From positions 43,071,674-43,135,673 of the forward strand of contig NC_053142.1 in the NCBI RefSeq assembly GCF_016808335.1: DNA of 64,000 bases. Direction: 5' to 3'. The position numbers and the translations under genes were made by a program. Positions 1-10,735 of this stretch are shown here, in pieces; position 1 is the stretch's first letter, and each line of letters begins with the position of its first letter. Below the pieces are notes generated by a model, which saw nothing but the letters and a program-made list of their open reading frames with translations, had not been told where the DNA came from and ran no database searches. This stretch comes from Panicum virgatum. Lineage: Eukaryota; Streptophyta; Magnoliopsida; Poales; Poaceae.

Positions 1-653
1 CTTCTATATGTTGTAGGACCAAATAAATCCATATGCAATAATTCCAATGGTCTCTCGGTTGACATGACACTCTTAGTGGGATGAGTATTTGCAACTTGCT
101 TTCCGGCTTGACATGCACTACAAAGTTTATCTTTATCAAACTTCACATTCTTCAAGCCAACTACTAAATCATGCTTCAAAAGTCGGTTGAGTTGCTTCAT
201 GCCAACATGACCAAGCCTTCTATGCCATAACCAACCCAAGGATGATTGAGTGAACAAGCAAGTGGACAAATTTGCCTCTTTAGTAGCAAAATCCACAAGA
301 TATACATCCTCATGTCTAAATCCCGTAAAGATGTGATCTTTTCCATCCAAGCTAGTCACTACAACATCATCTTTAGTGAAACTACACTTATATCCAAAAT
401 CACAAAGTTGAGTGACTGCTAAGAGATTAAACTTGAGAGAATCAACCAACAATACATTTGAAAGAGAATGATTGCTTGAGATAGGAATTGTACCAACTCC
501 TTTGACTTTGCCCCGGCTATTGTCACCAAAGATGATGTCACTATAGCCACCCACATTCTCATCTAGAGAGGAAAACATCATTTGATCTCCGGTCATATGT
601 TGAGTGCATCCACTATCAAGCACCCAATGTCTTCCTCCGGACTTGTAATTCAC
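1..653 (-). CDS. copia pol, N-terminal part (protease and GAG pre-integrase), partial
   Basis: The reading frame continues directly from gag after a single in-frame TAG. It shows the aspartic protease signature DSGCTQHMTGD shortly after the stop, and further on a GAG pre-integrase block with the integrase zinc finger: H-x4-H (HRRLGH) followed about 40 residues later by CSAC. The last visible residues, HMDLFGPT, are the usual entry into the integrase core. Protease, integrase and reverse transcriptase of this family mature the particle proteins, insert the cDNA and copy the RNA. Only the first third of pol is in the window. No stop or frameshift is seen after the initial TAG. Confidence 0.88.
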   Translation of the reverse strand, partial: MNYKSGGRHWVLDSGCTQHMTGDQMMFSSLDENVGGYSDIIFGDNSRGKVKGVGTIPISSNHSLSNVLLVDSLKFNLLAVTQLCDFGYKCSFTKDDVVVTSLDGKDHIFTGFRHEDVYLVDFATKEANLSTCLFTQSSLGWLWHRRLGHVGMKQLNRLLKHDLVVGLKNVKFDKDKLCSACQAGKQVANTHPTKSVMSTERPLELLHMDLFGPTTYR

Positions 654-2555
654 CTACAAAGAGGAAGTAACTCTTTTAGGTACCCAAACTTTCTTGGGTC
701 CTTGAGCGTTAGTGACCACATTAGTGACCAAGACTTTTGGCACCCAAATGGCATTCTTTTTAGCACCATTTATAGGTATCCCAACAAATTTTGCACTAAC
801 ATTGCCATTTGAATTTTTCATAAGCATGTAACTTGAATCAAAGGATATGACTTTCTTGTTGGTGCAATTCTTCTCAACATGGCCAACCTTCTTGCATTTT
901 TCACAATATGGCTTGCCACTACTCTTCACAAAGGTAGTTTTGGTTTGCACAAAAGCCTTCTTCCCTTTCTTAGGAATATATCCAAACCCTTGCTTGTTCA
1001 AGGTGAACTTTTGGCTTGCCCAACAATGATTAAATTTTGCTCTACTATCATAGCATTTTCTCAAATCATTAGTCAAGCAAGTAACCTCTTTCTTTAACAA
1101 ATCATTTTCCATAATGAGAGATTTATTGCAATATGAGTTGTCTAGTTTGGTGCACAAAGAACTAGTAGAGCTAGAGCCACAAGATTTATCATCAATTAAA
1201 TCACAACTAACACCAATGCTCAATGTTGCTTTTCTTTCATGACTAAGCAAGGTATTGTGAGCTTCCTCAAGCTTCTCATGAGTTTCTTTGAGATTCTCAT
1301 GAGAAGTCTTTAGCTCCTCATAGGAATCTTGAAGAGAAGTAAACTTCAACTTCAAGTCCCTCAACCTAGCCTTTTCCTTTGTCATGAATTCATCGGCATC
1401 ATTAAGCATTTCAACAAGATCATCATATGAAAGTTCATCAAGTTCACCATCTTGTTGTACCTTTGCACCACCCTTTGCCATAAGACAATGTGGTGTAGAG
1501 AAGAGTGATGGAGCCTCCTTGATGGCGATCCCGGCAACTCCCTTAGATGGCTTATCATCATCATCATCATCATCATCATCATCGGAGCTTGCATCGGAAT
1601 CCCATTCAACAAAATATGCTTGGCCATTCTTTTTCTTCTTGATGAACTTCTTCTTCTTCTTTTCATCATTTTTCTTGTCCTTTTTCTTGTTTGGACAATT
1701 TACAATGATATGACCTACTTCACCACAATTGAAGCCAGTCTTGTCCACAAAAGGATTTTTTCTTGATGATTGACCTCTCTTGCCAAAGTTCTTCTTGCTC
1801 ATCATTCTATTGAATCTCTTGACAAAGAGAGCCATCTCCTCATCCGATTCTTCTTCTTGGCACCCACTTTCTTCTTCATTTTTACTATCTTGAGCTTTGA
1901 ATGCCACACTTTTCTTTTTCACATCAATTTCTCCACCATGAGCTTCATCTTGAGACTTCTTGAACATGTCATGGGTGAGAATTTCTCCCAATATTTGTGT
2001 GGGAGTTGCGGTCTTCACATTTGACCTTACAAGTAAGGTCACAATTGTGTCATATCTTTCCGGAAGACATCTAAGAAACTTGTGGTTGAAATCCCCATCC
2101 GGTACCTCAAATCCAAGTCCCTTGAGGTCATTCACAATGTCATTTAGCCGGTTGAACATCTCGGCTATACTCTCATCCTTCTTCATGGTGAATTCACTAA
2201 AATTCCCTTTGAGCAAATACAACTTGGCCTCCTTTACAGTTGATGTCCCCTCATGAATTTCCATGAGCTTCTTCCATATGTCATTTGCATTTGTGAGGCT
2301 CTTGACTCTATTAAATTCATTCACATCAAGAGCACTAAAGAGCACATTAACCCCTTGATCATTTAGTGTCTCATTTTCCTCATCTAGGGGTGTCAAACTC
2401 TTTGGGTCCAAAATGACATATCCATCACTTACTACTCTCCATAGCTTTCTACTCATGGCTTTGAGATGAGCCGACATCCTAGTCTTCCAATAATCATAAT
2501 AATTCCCATCAAAGAACGGTGGCTTCCCAACATGAATCCCATGATCACTAGTCAT
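654..2555 (-). CDS. copia gag polyprotein
   Basis: A 633-residue ORF starting with MTSDHGIHVGKPPFFDG, the N-terminal pattern of plant copia gag (DUF4219/UBN2-type capsid). It contains a capsid-like region (about residues 1-220), a lysine-rich nucleocapsid stretch, a run of ten aspartates encoded by an ATC repeat on the plus strand, a coiled-coil region (about 400-450) and a C-terminal zinc knuckle CEKCKKVGHVEKNC. An upstream knuckle-like site reads GFNCGEVGH: its first cysteine is glycine, so this copy should not bind zinc normally. The ORF ends in TAG (654-656) and the pol frame follows without shift. Gag forms the particle and packages the RNA. Confidence 0.9.
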   Translation of the reverse strand: MTSDHGIHVGKPPFFDGNYYDYWKTRMSAHLKAMSRKLWRVVSDGYVILDPKSLTPLDEENETLNDQGVNVLFSALDVNEFNRVKSLTNANDIWKKLMEIHEGTSTVKEAKLYLLKGNFSEFTMKKDESIAEMFNRLNDIVNDLKGLGFEVPDGDFNHKFLRCLPERYDTIVTLLVRSNVKTATPTQILGEILTHDMFKKSQDEAHGGEIDVKKKSVAFKAQDSKNEEESGCQEEESDEEMALFVKRFNRMMSKKNFGKRGQSSRKNPFVDKTGFNCGEVGHIIVNCPNKKKDKKNDEKKKKKFIKKKKNGQAYFVEWDSDASSDDDDDDDDDDKPSKGVAGIAIKEAPSLFSTPHCLMAKGGAKVQQDGELDELSYDDLVEMLNDADEFMTKEKARLRDLKLKFTSLQDSYEELKTSHENLKETHEKLEEAHNTLLSHERKATLSIGVSCDLIDDKSCGSSSTSSLCTKLDNSYCNKSLIMENDLLKKEVTCLTNDLRKCYDSRAKFNHCWASQKFTLNKQGFGYIPKKGKKAFVQTKTTFVKSSGKPYCEKCKKVGHVEKNCTNKKVISFDSSYMLMKNSNGNVSAKFVGIPINGAKKNAIWVPKVLVTNVVTNAQGPKKVWVPKRVTSSL

Positions 2556-2600
2556 TGTTCTACTCCAAGATGGTTAAATCCGCAATTAATGGAGTACTTA

Positions 2601-2612
2601 GCTCTGGTACCA
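2601..2612 (-). other. primer binding site for initiator tRNA-Met
   Basis: Two bases inside the LTR edge the minus strand reads TGGTACCAGAGC, one base from the usual plant copia site TGGTATCAGAGC. It fixes the orientation of the element and the inner LTR boundary. Confidence 0.85.
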
Positions 2613-2614
2613 CT

Positions 2615-4252
2615 TGTAGGATCAAGAACACCGACTAGAGGGGGGGTGAATAGGCGGTTTAAAATCTAAAACCAATAACACTAGAGAAATTTAATTAGTA
2701 ACAAAGGAAAGCCCTATGTCATGCTATTACTATTTCTAGATGGGTTTGCAACCTAGGGTGACAAGACACAAATCAAGCTCTAGTAAAGTAAATTGCTCAA
2801 AGTAAAAGCAAGTATTAAAGAGAGCAAGAGAAGTAACCAAGCTTGACACAAAAAATTATCCCATGGTGTCGATGACTTGCCGGTCACCCCTAATCCACGT
2901 TGAGGTGGATTCCAAGAATCAACCGCTCCTCTATCAAGAACCTCTTGATCTTGAGCCGGCTTGAAACAAGGAACCGCTCCACACCTCGATTCCACTAGAG
3001 TTGCTCTTCACCACTCCGGTGAGGTGAGCACAAAACCTCTCACAACCGAAATCGGGGCTCCTCAACAATCTCCTTGGAGGTGCTCCACGAAATCCACTTC
3101 TCCAAGCCGTCTAGGGAGCGGCAACTCCCAAGAGTAACAAGTTGATGACGCTTGCTTGAAGTTTCCCTAATGCCACAAAGCTCAAACTCTTGATGCAATG
3201 CACTAGGAAGCTCTCACACTCTCAAAAATGCAATCTCTAAGCAAGTGTGTGTGAGAGAGGGATGCCTTAGCTCTAATGTGTCAAGAATGCTATCCAAATG
3301 GCCAAGAGAGCCTCCCAATGGCCGGGCATTGGGTATATATAGACACCCCTCAAAAAACTAGCCGTTACACTCTTTTCTGCGAAGTCGCGGACCGTCCGCG
3401 TTTCAAAAACCGGACTGTCCGCCGTTATAAATCAGTGAGTCAGAGTGCAATAAATGCATGTCAGAACTAGCCGTTAAGCCCTGGCGGACCGTCCGCGCCC
3501 CAGTGGCGGACCGTCCGCAGTTAAGAGTTCCAACCCACCAGAGACTAACATCGTCTCTGGAACAAACTTGAGTTTAGCCTGCGGACCGTCCGCGCCTCAG
3601 GAGCGGACCGTCCGCAGTTTAACATTTGACCCCAAACCAGAGAAACATTCTCTTTGGTACATATTTGAAAAATAGTGGCGGACCGTCCGCCCACCTGGGC
3701 CGGACCGTCCGCGAGCCCACTAGAGACACTGCAAGCTCTCTGGAACGGTCGCGGACTGTCCGCCGCTATGGGCCGGACTGTCCGCCAGCCCACCAGAGTC
3801 TCTGCAAGCTCTCTGGAACGGGCGCGGACTGTCCGCCCCACAGGTGCGGACTGTCCGCCGTTACTCAGTAAGCTCTCGAACTTAGTCTATTTTAAAACTT
3901 TTCAAAACGCCGTTAGCCCTCATGCATGCAACTAGACATTTTGAGCAAAATGGCACTAAAGACCCGTCAAGCATGAGTACATAACCCCTCTTGATAGTAC
4001 GGCTAACTATCCAATAAATCCGGTCACTTTTCATCCACTAAACGCCCTGTGACCGGTAAAATGCAAAAGCCCTATTTTATACCTTTGCCTTAAGCCCGAG
4101 CTTTGCTCATCATCTCCAAAACTCTATACGTTCACAACCAAATATCTTTCATCCGTGAATCAACCTATACTCATCTTCTCAAATGAAATCGTTAATCCAC
4201 AAACCGTTGTCATTAATTACCAAAACTCAAATTAGGGGCCTAGATGCTTTCA
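2615..4252 (-). repeat. 5' LTR of the copia element
   Basis: The 1638-bp LTR runs from TGTAGGATCAAG to AGATGCTTTCA on the plus strand. Read on the minus strand it begins TGAAAGCATCTAGG and ends TTGATCCTACA. A TATA-like tatatata lies near 3333-3343 in U3. The central part carries a dense palindrome array, listed separately. Confidence 0.88.
3387..3859. repeat. array of 12 palindromic gcggaccgtccgc motifs in the LTR
   Basis: Twelve copies of gcgga(c/t)(c/t)gtccgc or close variants occur at about 3387, 3411, 3483, 3505, 3581, 3603, 3678, 3700, 3751, 3773, 3823 and 3845. They come in pairs with starts about 22 bp apart, and pairs are about 50-100 bp apart. The C variant is a near-perfect 13-bp palindrome. 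Spacers resemble one another (for example the repeated gcaagctctctggaacg), so the array probably grew by tandem duplication. Function unknown; U3 location suggests transcription-factor binding or hairpin formation. Confidence 0.85.
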
Positions 4253-4631
4253 GTCTAGTGCAAGACGGTGATTGGAAGAGCCTCGGTGTCCCGTGGACGT
4301 AGGCGTTTGAGACGAACCAAGTTACATGACCGTGTCTACTTTGGAGTTTGCATCCCTCTTGCCCTTACCTCTTTACTTACCGTATTACGTTTCCGCATTT
4401 ACTCTATCTTGCGTGCCTTCACTTTCCTAGTTAGTTTGATTAGGATTGGCTATAGGCTGCAAGTCTTTTCGGGTAAGTAGAGAGTAGTATAGATAAACCT
4501 TAGTCATAACTAGCATGTGTAGGACATGTTAGGTTTATCTTATGCAAGTAGTTTGAGCCCTAGGTTAGAAAGTGAATTAGCGACCTTATTCACCCCATCC
4601 CCCTCTAGGGTCGGACACCCCGGTGATCCTT
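4253..4631 (+). repeat. LTR remnant of a second copia-type element, 3' end only
   Basis: The stretch ends ttcaccccatccccctctag followed by ccggtgatccttaca, which resembles the right end of related copia LTRs in the opposite orientation to the element on its left. No primer binding site follows. The left part is missing, probably displaced beyond the window by insertion of the element at 1-4252. The 70-aa ORF inside is not convincing as a gene. Confidence 0.5.
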
Positions 4632-5250
4632 ACACCGGCGCTTCCTCCCGGGCTGACGGCGCTTGCTTCCCGAGCTTGGATCCGGCGCTGGCAAGGCCAG
4701 ATCCGACGGCGGTGAGCTCGGCGCCTAAGCCTCCACGCCGAGCTTGATGCACCTCTCCGCGCGTTGGACTGGCGGCAGTGAGCTTGGTACCTGCGCTTCC
4801 ACGTCGAGCTTGGCACGCCCCTCCACGTCGGGGCTGGTGGGCGACGCCGGCGGCGCGTTCAGGCGGGACGCCGTCGGGTGGGTCGCGGCGGCAGTGGCTA
4901 GGGGGGCTTGAGCCTCCATGCCGTCCCACTCCCCACAGCAGGCCTCGGCGGCATCCGCTCGCTCTTCCTCAACACGGACCACAACAACAAGGATGACGCC
5001 GGCTCCATGCGAGCGACTGCGTGCTGGACCGGTCCATTCCCGATGCCTCCTCGCCTCCGCCTCGCGGCGGCGCGGCATTCCATCGAGCACCTCGCCGGCG
5101 CGGACGCCCACCACCTCCCACGTGCCACCTGGCCTCCCCGCAGGGACGCCATGGGCTCCAGGTCAGTACCCGATTGGCCTCCCTCTCTCCGCCCTCTCCA
5201 CCTTCCTTTTCTCTTGCCTCTATTTGGGACTGAAGCAACGTTTTCGCACC
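4632..5250. other. GC-rich island, possible captured gene fragment
   Basis: Composition changes sharply to GC-rich at 4632. Open frames exist on both strands here, as expected of high GC, and none shows a recognisable domain. A splice-like ggctccaggtcagtac at about 5153-5168 follows a coding-like stretch. Nothing firm can be assigned. Confidence 0.35.
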
Positions 5251-7820
5251 AATTAATTATGTGTTGAACTGTTAATTATGTCCTTCCATGCGAGTGTTTG
5301 AGTGGAATAAGATGCAGGTCGAGTTTAGTTCCTCGTGATCTTGGATTTGTCTCAGGTGCCAGTGACTTAGCTTTAGCTCCTCACAACAAACGATATATAA
5401 TATGCTGGAGCTGACCAATGGACTCTCCCTAGTTGTAGTTTCTGTTGTCTATTATTGCTCCTCTCAATTTTATTTGACCTCATAGTATAGCCCTGTACTT
5501 GTTGCTAGTAACTGAAAACAACTGAAGGTAACGACTAGGATGCTTGGAATTGGAATTGTAGTGAAATGGGACTATGATTTTTGTGTGCTACATTACGTAT
5601 GATCTTTCTGTTGTCTGTCATGCATGGACTGTGATTTTTGTGTGCTGCATTCCGTATGATCTTCTTGATTTCATTCCAAATGTTCAAACTTGTAATGTCT
5701 TTTATTGTCAGAGATATGCTTGCTTAGCTGATACTTGCAATGATCGATGCATGATTATTGTGAGAGATATGCTTGCTTAGTTGGGGCAGTGGTTTTTTCT
5801 TTTATTTTGTACAGTATATGGCTAGCTAAATTAATACTTGGTATAGCTGATAGCAAGACTGCACCTTTTGTTATTCTTCCTTGCCTGTGCAATATGTTGA
5901 TCCACTTTTTTCTTGCCAGCTGCTTTTATTGAGTGGAGATCCTATTTTTTGTTCTGATGTGTGTACAGCTTGGCAACACCTATCAAATTTTGACTCTATG
6001 CTCCGCCTCACGCCGTCCTCACTTCTTTGATGTCTGGCGGTTCCTTAGATTCTTGAGATCTCAGCACCGTTGCAAACGGCAGCGTTCCGCTCGTGGAGGA
6101 GGACAATCCACACGGCTGCGGGCCGAGGAGGACGCGCACGATGGCGCGTGGCGGCGGGCGGAGGAGCGCGCGGCAGCGGGCAGTAGGGCAACGAGCCGGC
6201 GGTTCACAGCACAGGGCGACGGTGCGGGGGATCGTAGAGGCAAGAGTGCGAGGAAGACAGGTACCTGTACCACTACGAGCGGTACTGACTTTAATGCGAG
6301 TTCATGGTAATTTTATGTGAGTTCTTGGTACAGTCACTCAATATATCAAGATATCCACCACCGTAGCATGTTGCACACAATATGTCACATTTCTATTTTC
6401 TTGTGTATATTTAGTTCAGATAAAAGCTGTTTGGCATAGTACAAAAATTCAGAGATGGTGGTTAGTAACTGTTGTAGTATAACAGGCCTCTTTTTTTTGG
6501 GGAAGAATCAGTTCAGATGAATCTGTTGGCATAGAAAAAATTGGACCTGGCATAAAGTTTTCGTTTTCTAAATCTATTTGACATGCTTATTCAGAGTCTT
6601 GTTCAGGTGCCCTCCATTTGCTTGGCCATCGGTTGGTGCTCTCCATATGCTTTCAGAGTCATGTTCAAATACTCTCCATTTGTCTTGTAATATATATAGG
6701 ACTGTCGGTTGGAGAGTCAGGACTAATAGCTAGTCTGTCGTAGGGTATGCGAGTTCTTGGTAATTTGGGTGATGAGCAAAGCTCCGCGCAGCACTTTTAG
6801 TTTTTGAGATGTATTGTTAAGTTTTTTTTTTGTACTGGAACAATCAGGTTGGTACCATCCCGTCCCCTGCCCTTCTCCATTTCCATGTTGTAGATAAATC
6901 ATGTATTTTGGGTATTGGATGGTACCGGGTAATATCTTTTAAACAGAAATCTATATAGGGGGTCGTATTTGTAATGCATTTTATTGTAATAGATACACTT
7001 GCTTAAGCTCACATATTGGATGGTACCGAATAAATTGGTTAATGTGTGGCATCTACTTCATGGTACATAAAATATCATGCACACATGGTATGGAGGATAA
7101 GCTCAACGGATATTAAATTTTTTTATATAAGTTGGTTAATGCGGACCATCTACTTCATGGTACCAGCACACATATGAAAATAAGAAAAAAAATGAGTACT
7201 TATACAAATGGCACTAGTGTATTCGGTACCATCAGGCACATGAAAATAAGAAAAAATGGTGTAAATATGACACTACCATCTACAAGTGAGTTCTTATAGG
7301 TAAGGTACCAGCATGTATTCAGTGACTACAGTAAAAAATAAAAAATATCATTCTAGGTAGGAGTGGAGTTTAAAAATAATTAAACTACAAAATATCTCAC
7401 TGTTAGCAATGGGTAATCACAAGCACACCTTAATGGTTAACTACAACCACACATTAGGAGCTAGCAGGAGTGGCGGTTCAAAAATTGAACACATTAACAG
7501 CTGGCAGGAGCGGCGTTTAAAAAAAATTGAACTAACCCAACCACACATTAACAGCTAGCAACAGATGCAGCAGGCAGGGGGGCATCACCTGACACCTTTC
7601 TATCACATCGCAGCAGACCCACTGCAAACAGATGCAGAGATACAGCCCAACAAAAATGAAATACATGGTAATACACTTATATGGGACAAAATAGCACAGA
7701 TCTCGATACAGAATTCATGGTCACGATAACGTCTACCCGGGTTGCCGGGTCCAAAGAATGAAGATTTATAGGAGCAGGGTACTCGGGTACCCGTTATCTG
7801 TACTCTTGATATGTACTTGG
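5251..7820. repeat. AT-rich repeat region, copy A of a diverged duplication
   Basis: No gene is seen. Segments recur in diverged form at 9560-10735: the block agagatatgcttgcttag with a nearby ttttttcttttattttgta (5760-5815 versus 9740-9780), ggtaccagcatgta (about 7307 and 10060), and an end block containing cacgataac(g/a)tctac (about 7723 and 10562). A GC-rich insert at 6060-6290 resembles the low-complexity gcggaggacgcgcg stretch at 8640-8830. Confidence 0.5.
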
Positions 7821-8111
7821 AGATTTGTGCAGACTCTGCTGGGGGTTGTCATATCATGTGTATTATATGTGTACAGCTACAGTCGGTGTACATAATATAA
7901 CACCAATCCCCATCTCACGCTGCGATTCAAAATCATTTGAACATGTCACCTCTCTCTCTTCGCTCTCCTTTCTCTCTCCACTCACCACTGATTCGCTGCC
8001 GGAGCCCGCAACGGCCATGGCGGTGCCGCCGGGGGCCAGATCCACTACCACCCGAGCCGGATCCGGCGATGGCAGGTCCCGATCCGGCATTGGCGGAGCC
8101 CAGATCTGGCG

Positions 8112-8369
8112 GTGTTGCGTGCGTCCGCGTCGCCACGCCACGGGCTGCAGTCCTTTCACGCCGTGGCGGCGGGGGTGCTCGCCTACCTCCGCGCGGCCGG
8201 GGTGGCCGTCCTCCCGGACCTCTCCGACGCAGAGCTCGCCCGCGCGGAGGCCGAGTTTGGGTTTGCGTTCCCGCATGACCTCCACGCCGTCCTCGCCCTC
8301 GGCGTGCCCTCGGGGCTCAGGTTCCAGATTGGCGGGGCCGCGAGGGCCTCTGTGCCGCGTTCGACCTGA
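8112..8369 (+). pseudogene. fragment of SMI1/KNR4-like plant gene
   Basis: The frame encodes VLAYLRAAGVAVLPDLSDAE followed by LARAEAEFGFAFPHDL, then LALGVPSG. This matches my memory of the start of the SMI1/KNR4 domain in grass proteins of unknown function, where the pattern is AE-x-G-F-x-FP-x-DL. Expected downstream residues (the gFPDWR-type motif and the rest of the domain) are missing: the frame leaves the family after about 75 residues and ends at a stop. It is therefore a gene fragment with no likely function. Confidence 0.6.
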
Positions 8370-8374
8370 CCGCC

Positions 8375-8640
8375 GCCGCAGATCCGCATGAGGCCGCCGC
8401 GACTCCTCATCCTCGAGGTCGGCCGAGCTCTGCCGCCACAGATCCACACGAGGCCGGCCGAGCTCGAGGCTAGCCGAGCTCCGGCGCCGCAGATCCGCAC
8501 GAGGCCGGCCGAGCTCCGCCGCCGCAGACCCGCACGAGGCCGGCGAGCTCGAGGCCGGCCAAGCTCCGCCGCCGCAGATCCGCACGAGGCCGACGAGCTC
8601 AAGGCCGACCGAGCTCCGCCGACGCAGATCCGCAGGAGCT
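8375..8640 (+). repeat. degenerate tandem repeat, about 35-55 bp period
   Basis: Five or more copies of a unit resembling gccgccgcagatccgcacga followed by ggccggccgagctc occur in tandem with insertions of gaggc. Copies begin near 8376, 8428, 8490, 8517 and 8568. It encodes arginine/proline/alanine-rich sequence in all frames and explains the long overlapping ORFs here. Confidence 0.7.
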
Positions 8641-9004
8641 CGGCATGCTCGCGCGCGGCGGAGGACGACGCGCGCGACGACAGGCAGAGGACGACACGCG
8701 CGGCGGCGCGTGGAGGAGGACGATGCGCACGACGGCAGGCAGAGGAGGACGCGCGCGGCGGCGCGTGAAGGAGGAGGACGGCGCGGCCGCGTGGGCGCAC
8801 GAGCGACGACGAGCCGCGGCGGCACGGGCGGGCGAGCAGGCCGCCACGCGGCTTAGGCGTCCCGCCGACACGAAGGCCGCGGGCGAGGGCGAGCAGACGG
8901 CGGCGAGCCGCGGCGGCACGGGCGAGCAGCGGCGAGGCGCGGCCGCGCAGGCGGGCAGGCAGACGGCGGCGAGCCGCGGCGGCATGGGCAGGCGAAGGGA
9001 AGGC

Positions 9005-9180
9005 GGCTGCGTCCAGGACGGGGTCGGCGACGAGACTCTCCAGCTCGGCGACAAGACGCTCGCCTTCAACCACCACCAGAAGTCTGTCGTCGTCGATGTC
9101 ATCAGCGAAGGCGAGCGCCGCCGAGTCGCCTGCTTCATCGGCGGGCTCGACCTCACCAACGGGCGTTACGACACGCCGGA
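9005..9180 (+). pseudogene. phospholipase D fragment (first HKD motif)
   Basis: The frame reads GDKTLAFNHHQKSVVVD followed by a short linker and ACFIGGLDLTNGRYDTPEQ. In plant C2-type phospholipase D the first catalytic HxKxxxxD motif has the form THHQKxVVVD and is followed by the conserved FxGGLDLxxGRYDTP. H, K and D are all present. The remainder of the enzyme (C2 domain, second HKD motif) is absent, and the similarity stops at 9180 where another sequence is joined in frame. It is a captured exon piece, not a working lipase. Confidence 0.8.
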
Positions 9181-9565
9181 GCAGCGGTGCGGCGCCGAGC
9201 TTGCCAAGTCCGGCTCCAACCTCCGCAAGCTCGGCGAGCGGGCGGTACGGTGGTGCATGCCAGGCAGCATGCCGGGGCCGCGCACCAGGACGACGAGGAT
9301 CTATCCGGCGCATGCGCTCGGGCGCTACTCGCCGTCGGCGGCGCTGGCGTTTCGGCCGCGCCGCGCTGTCTCCGGCGTGGCCTACCGCGCCGGCGGCTGC
9401 AAGACCGTAGCGCAATGGGAGCTGGCGCTCCGGGGCCACCGCGGACAGCAGGACCCCTGCGTTGCAGCAGGTACAACGCCGCCCTCGCGATGCCCTGAGA
9501 ATGGGTTGCCGCAGTGCCGTGAACATCATGCTGCCCTGCTTTGCTTCTTCTTCCTCCTTGGCTAG

Positions 9566-10735
9566 AGCAACGAAGCTGATATTTTTTTTCTGTTCTTTCT
9601 TTCTTGATATCTAGATCCAGTTTGTATATACCTTGATATGCGCATCTTTCTTGTAGAAGCATGTTGTTGACAAGCTAATATGTTCTTGTAGAAGCATGTT
9701 CTTGAAAAGCTAATATGTTCTTGAGAAGCTTAACTCGGGCAGAGATTTTTCTTTTATTTTGTAGAGATATGCTTGCTTATGATTTATATTGATTCTAAAT
9801 AAATATTATTTAGAATCTTGCTATCGAAATACAATATTTACCGGTACATGTGTGGCATGTTGATATTCTTTGACCATGTTTTAGAAGTTTCAGGCAATTG
9901 TTTATCTCTTTCATCCATATAAAATCAATGTGCTTAGGCTTACTGGTACTGTAAAATATTAAATGTTCTTAGATTTAGGTACCGGATAGTACCAACGAGC
10001 ACATGGAGATAGAAAAAATGATATATATATATGATACAACAATTGATTTATATGCAAGGTACCAGCATGTACCGGTACCATGTACGGTTATATTTAAATA
10101 AAGTTTAGAATCTAAAAAAAATGGCACCAAGTTTAGCACTTTAGCTGGCTTCGTACATGTATCAACTGGATTAAGATCGCCATCTTCTACACAATCTTAC
10201 TTCTACACACATCTGTGATTAATTGTACATGTATCAACTGGAGCAAGATCGCCATCTCCTACAAATGGTATTGGTTATTCAAAAAGATTTATCTACATGT
10301 GTGAGCAAACGGTAAAAAAATAAACATGGAGAGATAACGGTAAACAAAATGAGTGGTGCAGAGGTTGTGTGGCGGCTAAATAAAAAATATATAAGTCACC
10401 GTTCAACGTTCACTAGTACCTGCCAACTCACTTCTTTATGTCAGATTGATATAATGGCTTACTGCATGTACCTGACATGATTCAAGAAAGAAAATAAAGT
10501 ACAAATGAAATACATGAGGAAGAGACAAAAAAAACGCGCATCTCGGTACAGAGCGCACGGACACGATAACATCTACACGAGTAGCCGGGCACAAAACAGA
10601 GTTTTCGCTGTGACAGTGATTAGGTGCTCCGTTTTCTTTTAAGTTCATTATATTAGTGTCTGCACTCTGGAAAGAGACAGCGTGACCATTCTTTACATAG
10701 GACTTGGGCATGACTTGGAAGTCCACTGATAAAAG
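9566..10735. repeat. AT-rich repeat region, copy B of the diverged duplication
   Basis: This follows the mosaic and matches parts of 5700-7750 in the same orientation and order. No gene is supported. It ends at the MITE at 10736. Confidence 0.45.

Larger units (their letters stand above)
1..4252 (-). mobile_element. Ty1/copia LTR retrotransposon, 5' portion
   Basis: Read on the minus strand the order is LTR (4252-2615), primer binding site (2612-2601), gag (2555-654) and the start of pol (653-1), after which the element leaves the window. The LTR has TG/CA ends, and the coding regions show copia-type gag, protease and integrase zinc-finger motifs in copia order. The LTR ends resemble those of the large grass copia elements. 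The LTR right edge is followed by GTCTA (4253-4257), the expected 5-bp target duplication, but its partner lies outside the window. The element inserted into the LTR remnant to its right. Confidence 0.9.
7821..9565 (+). other. chimeric mosaic of host gene fragments
   Basis: A pyrimidine-rich leader (about 7940-7985) precedes an ATG-containing GC-rich region. Within it, in the same orientation, lie a fragment of a SMI1/KNR4-like gene (8112-8369), a tandem repeat (8375-8640), low-complexity arginine/alanine-coding DNA and a fragment of a phospholipase D gene (9005-9180). The longest plus-strand frame is 306 codons (8645-9565), but most of it is low complexity. Side-by-side exons from unrelated genes are typical of Helitron or Pack-MULE transduplication; I could not identify element termini. 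Confidence 0.6.

Noticed and set aside
3387..3859. CRISPR-like repeat array
   Set aside because: Spacing is irregular, the spacers are related to one another, and the array is inside a plant LTR.
8183..9529. 448-codon minus-strand ORF across the mosaic
   Set aside because: It is the shadow of the GC-rich repeats and of the plus-strand KNR4-like and phospholipase D fragments; its product is low-complexity Arg/Ala/Ser.
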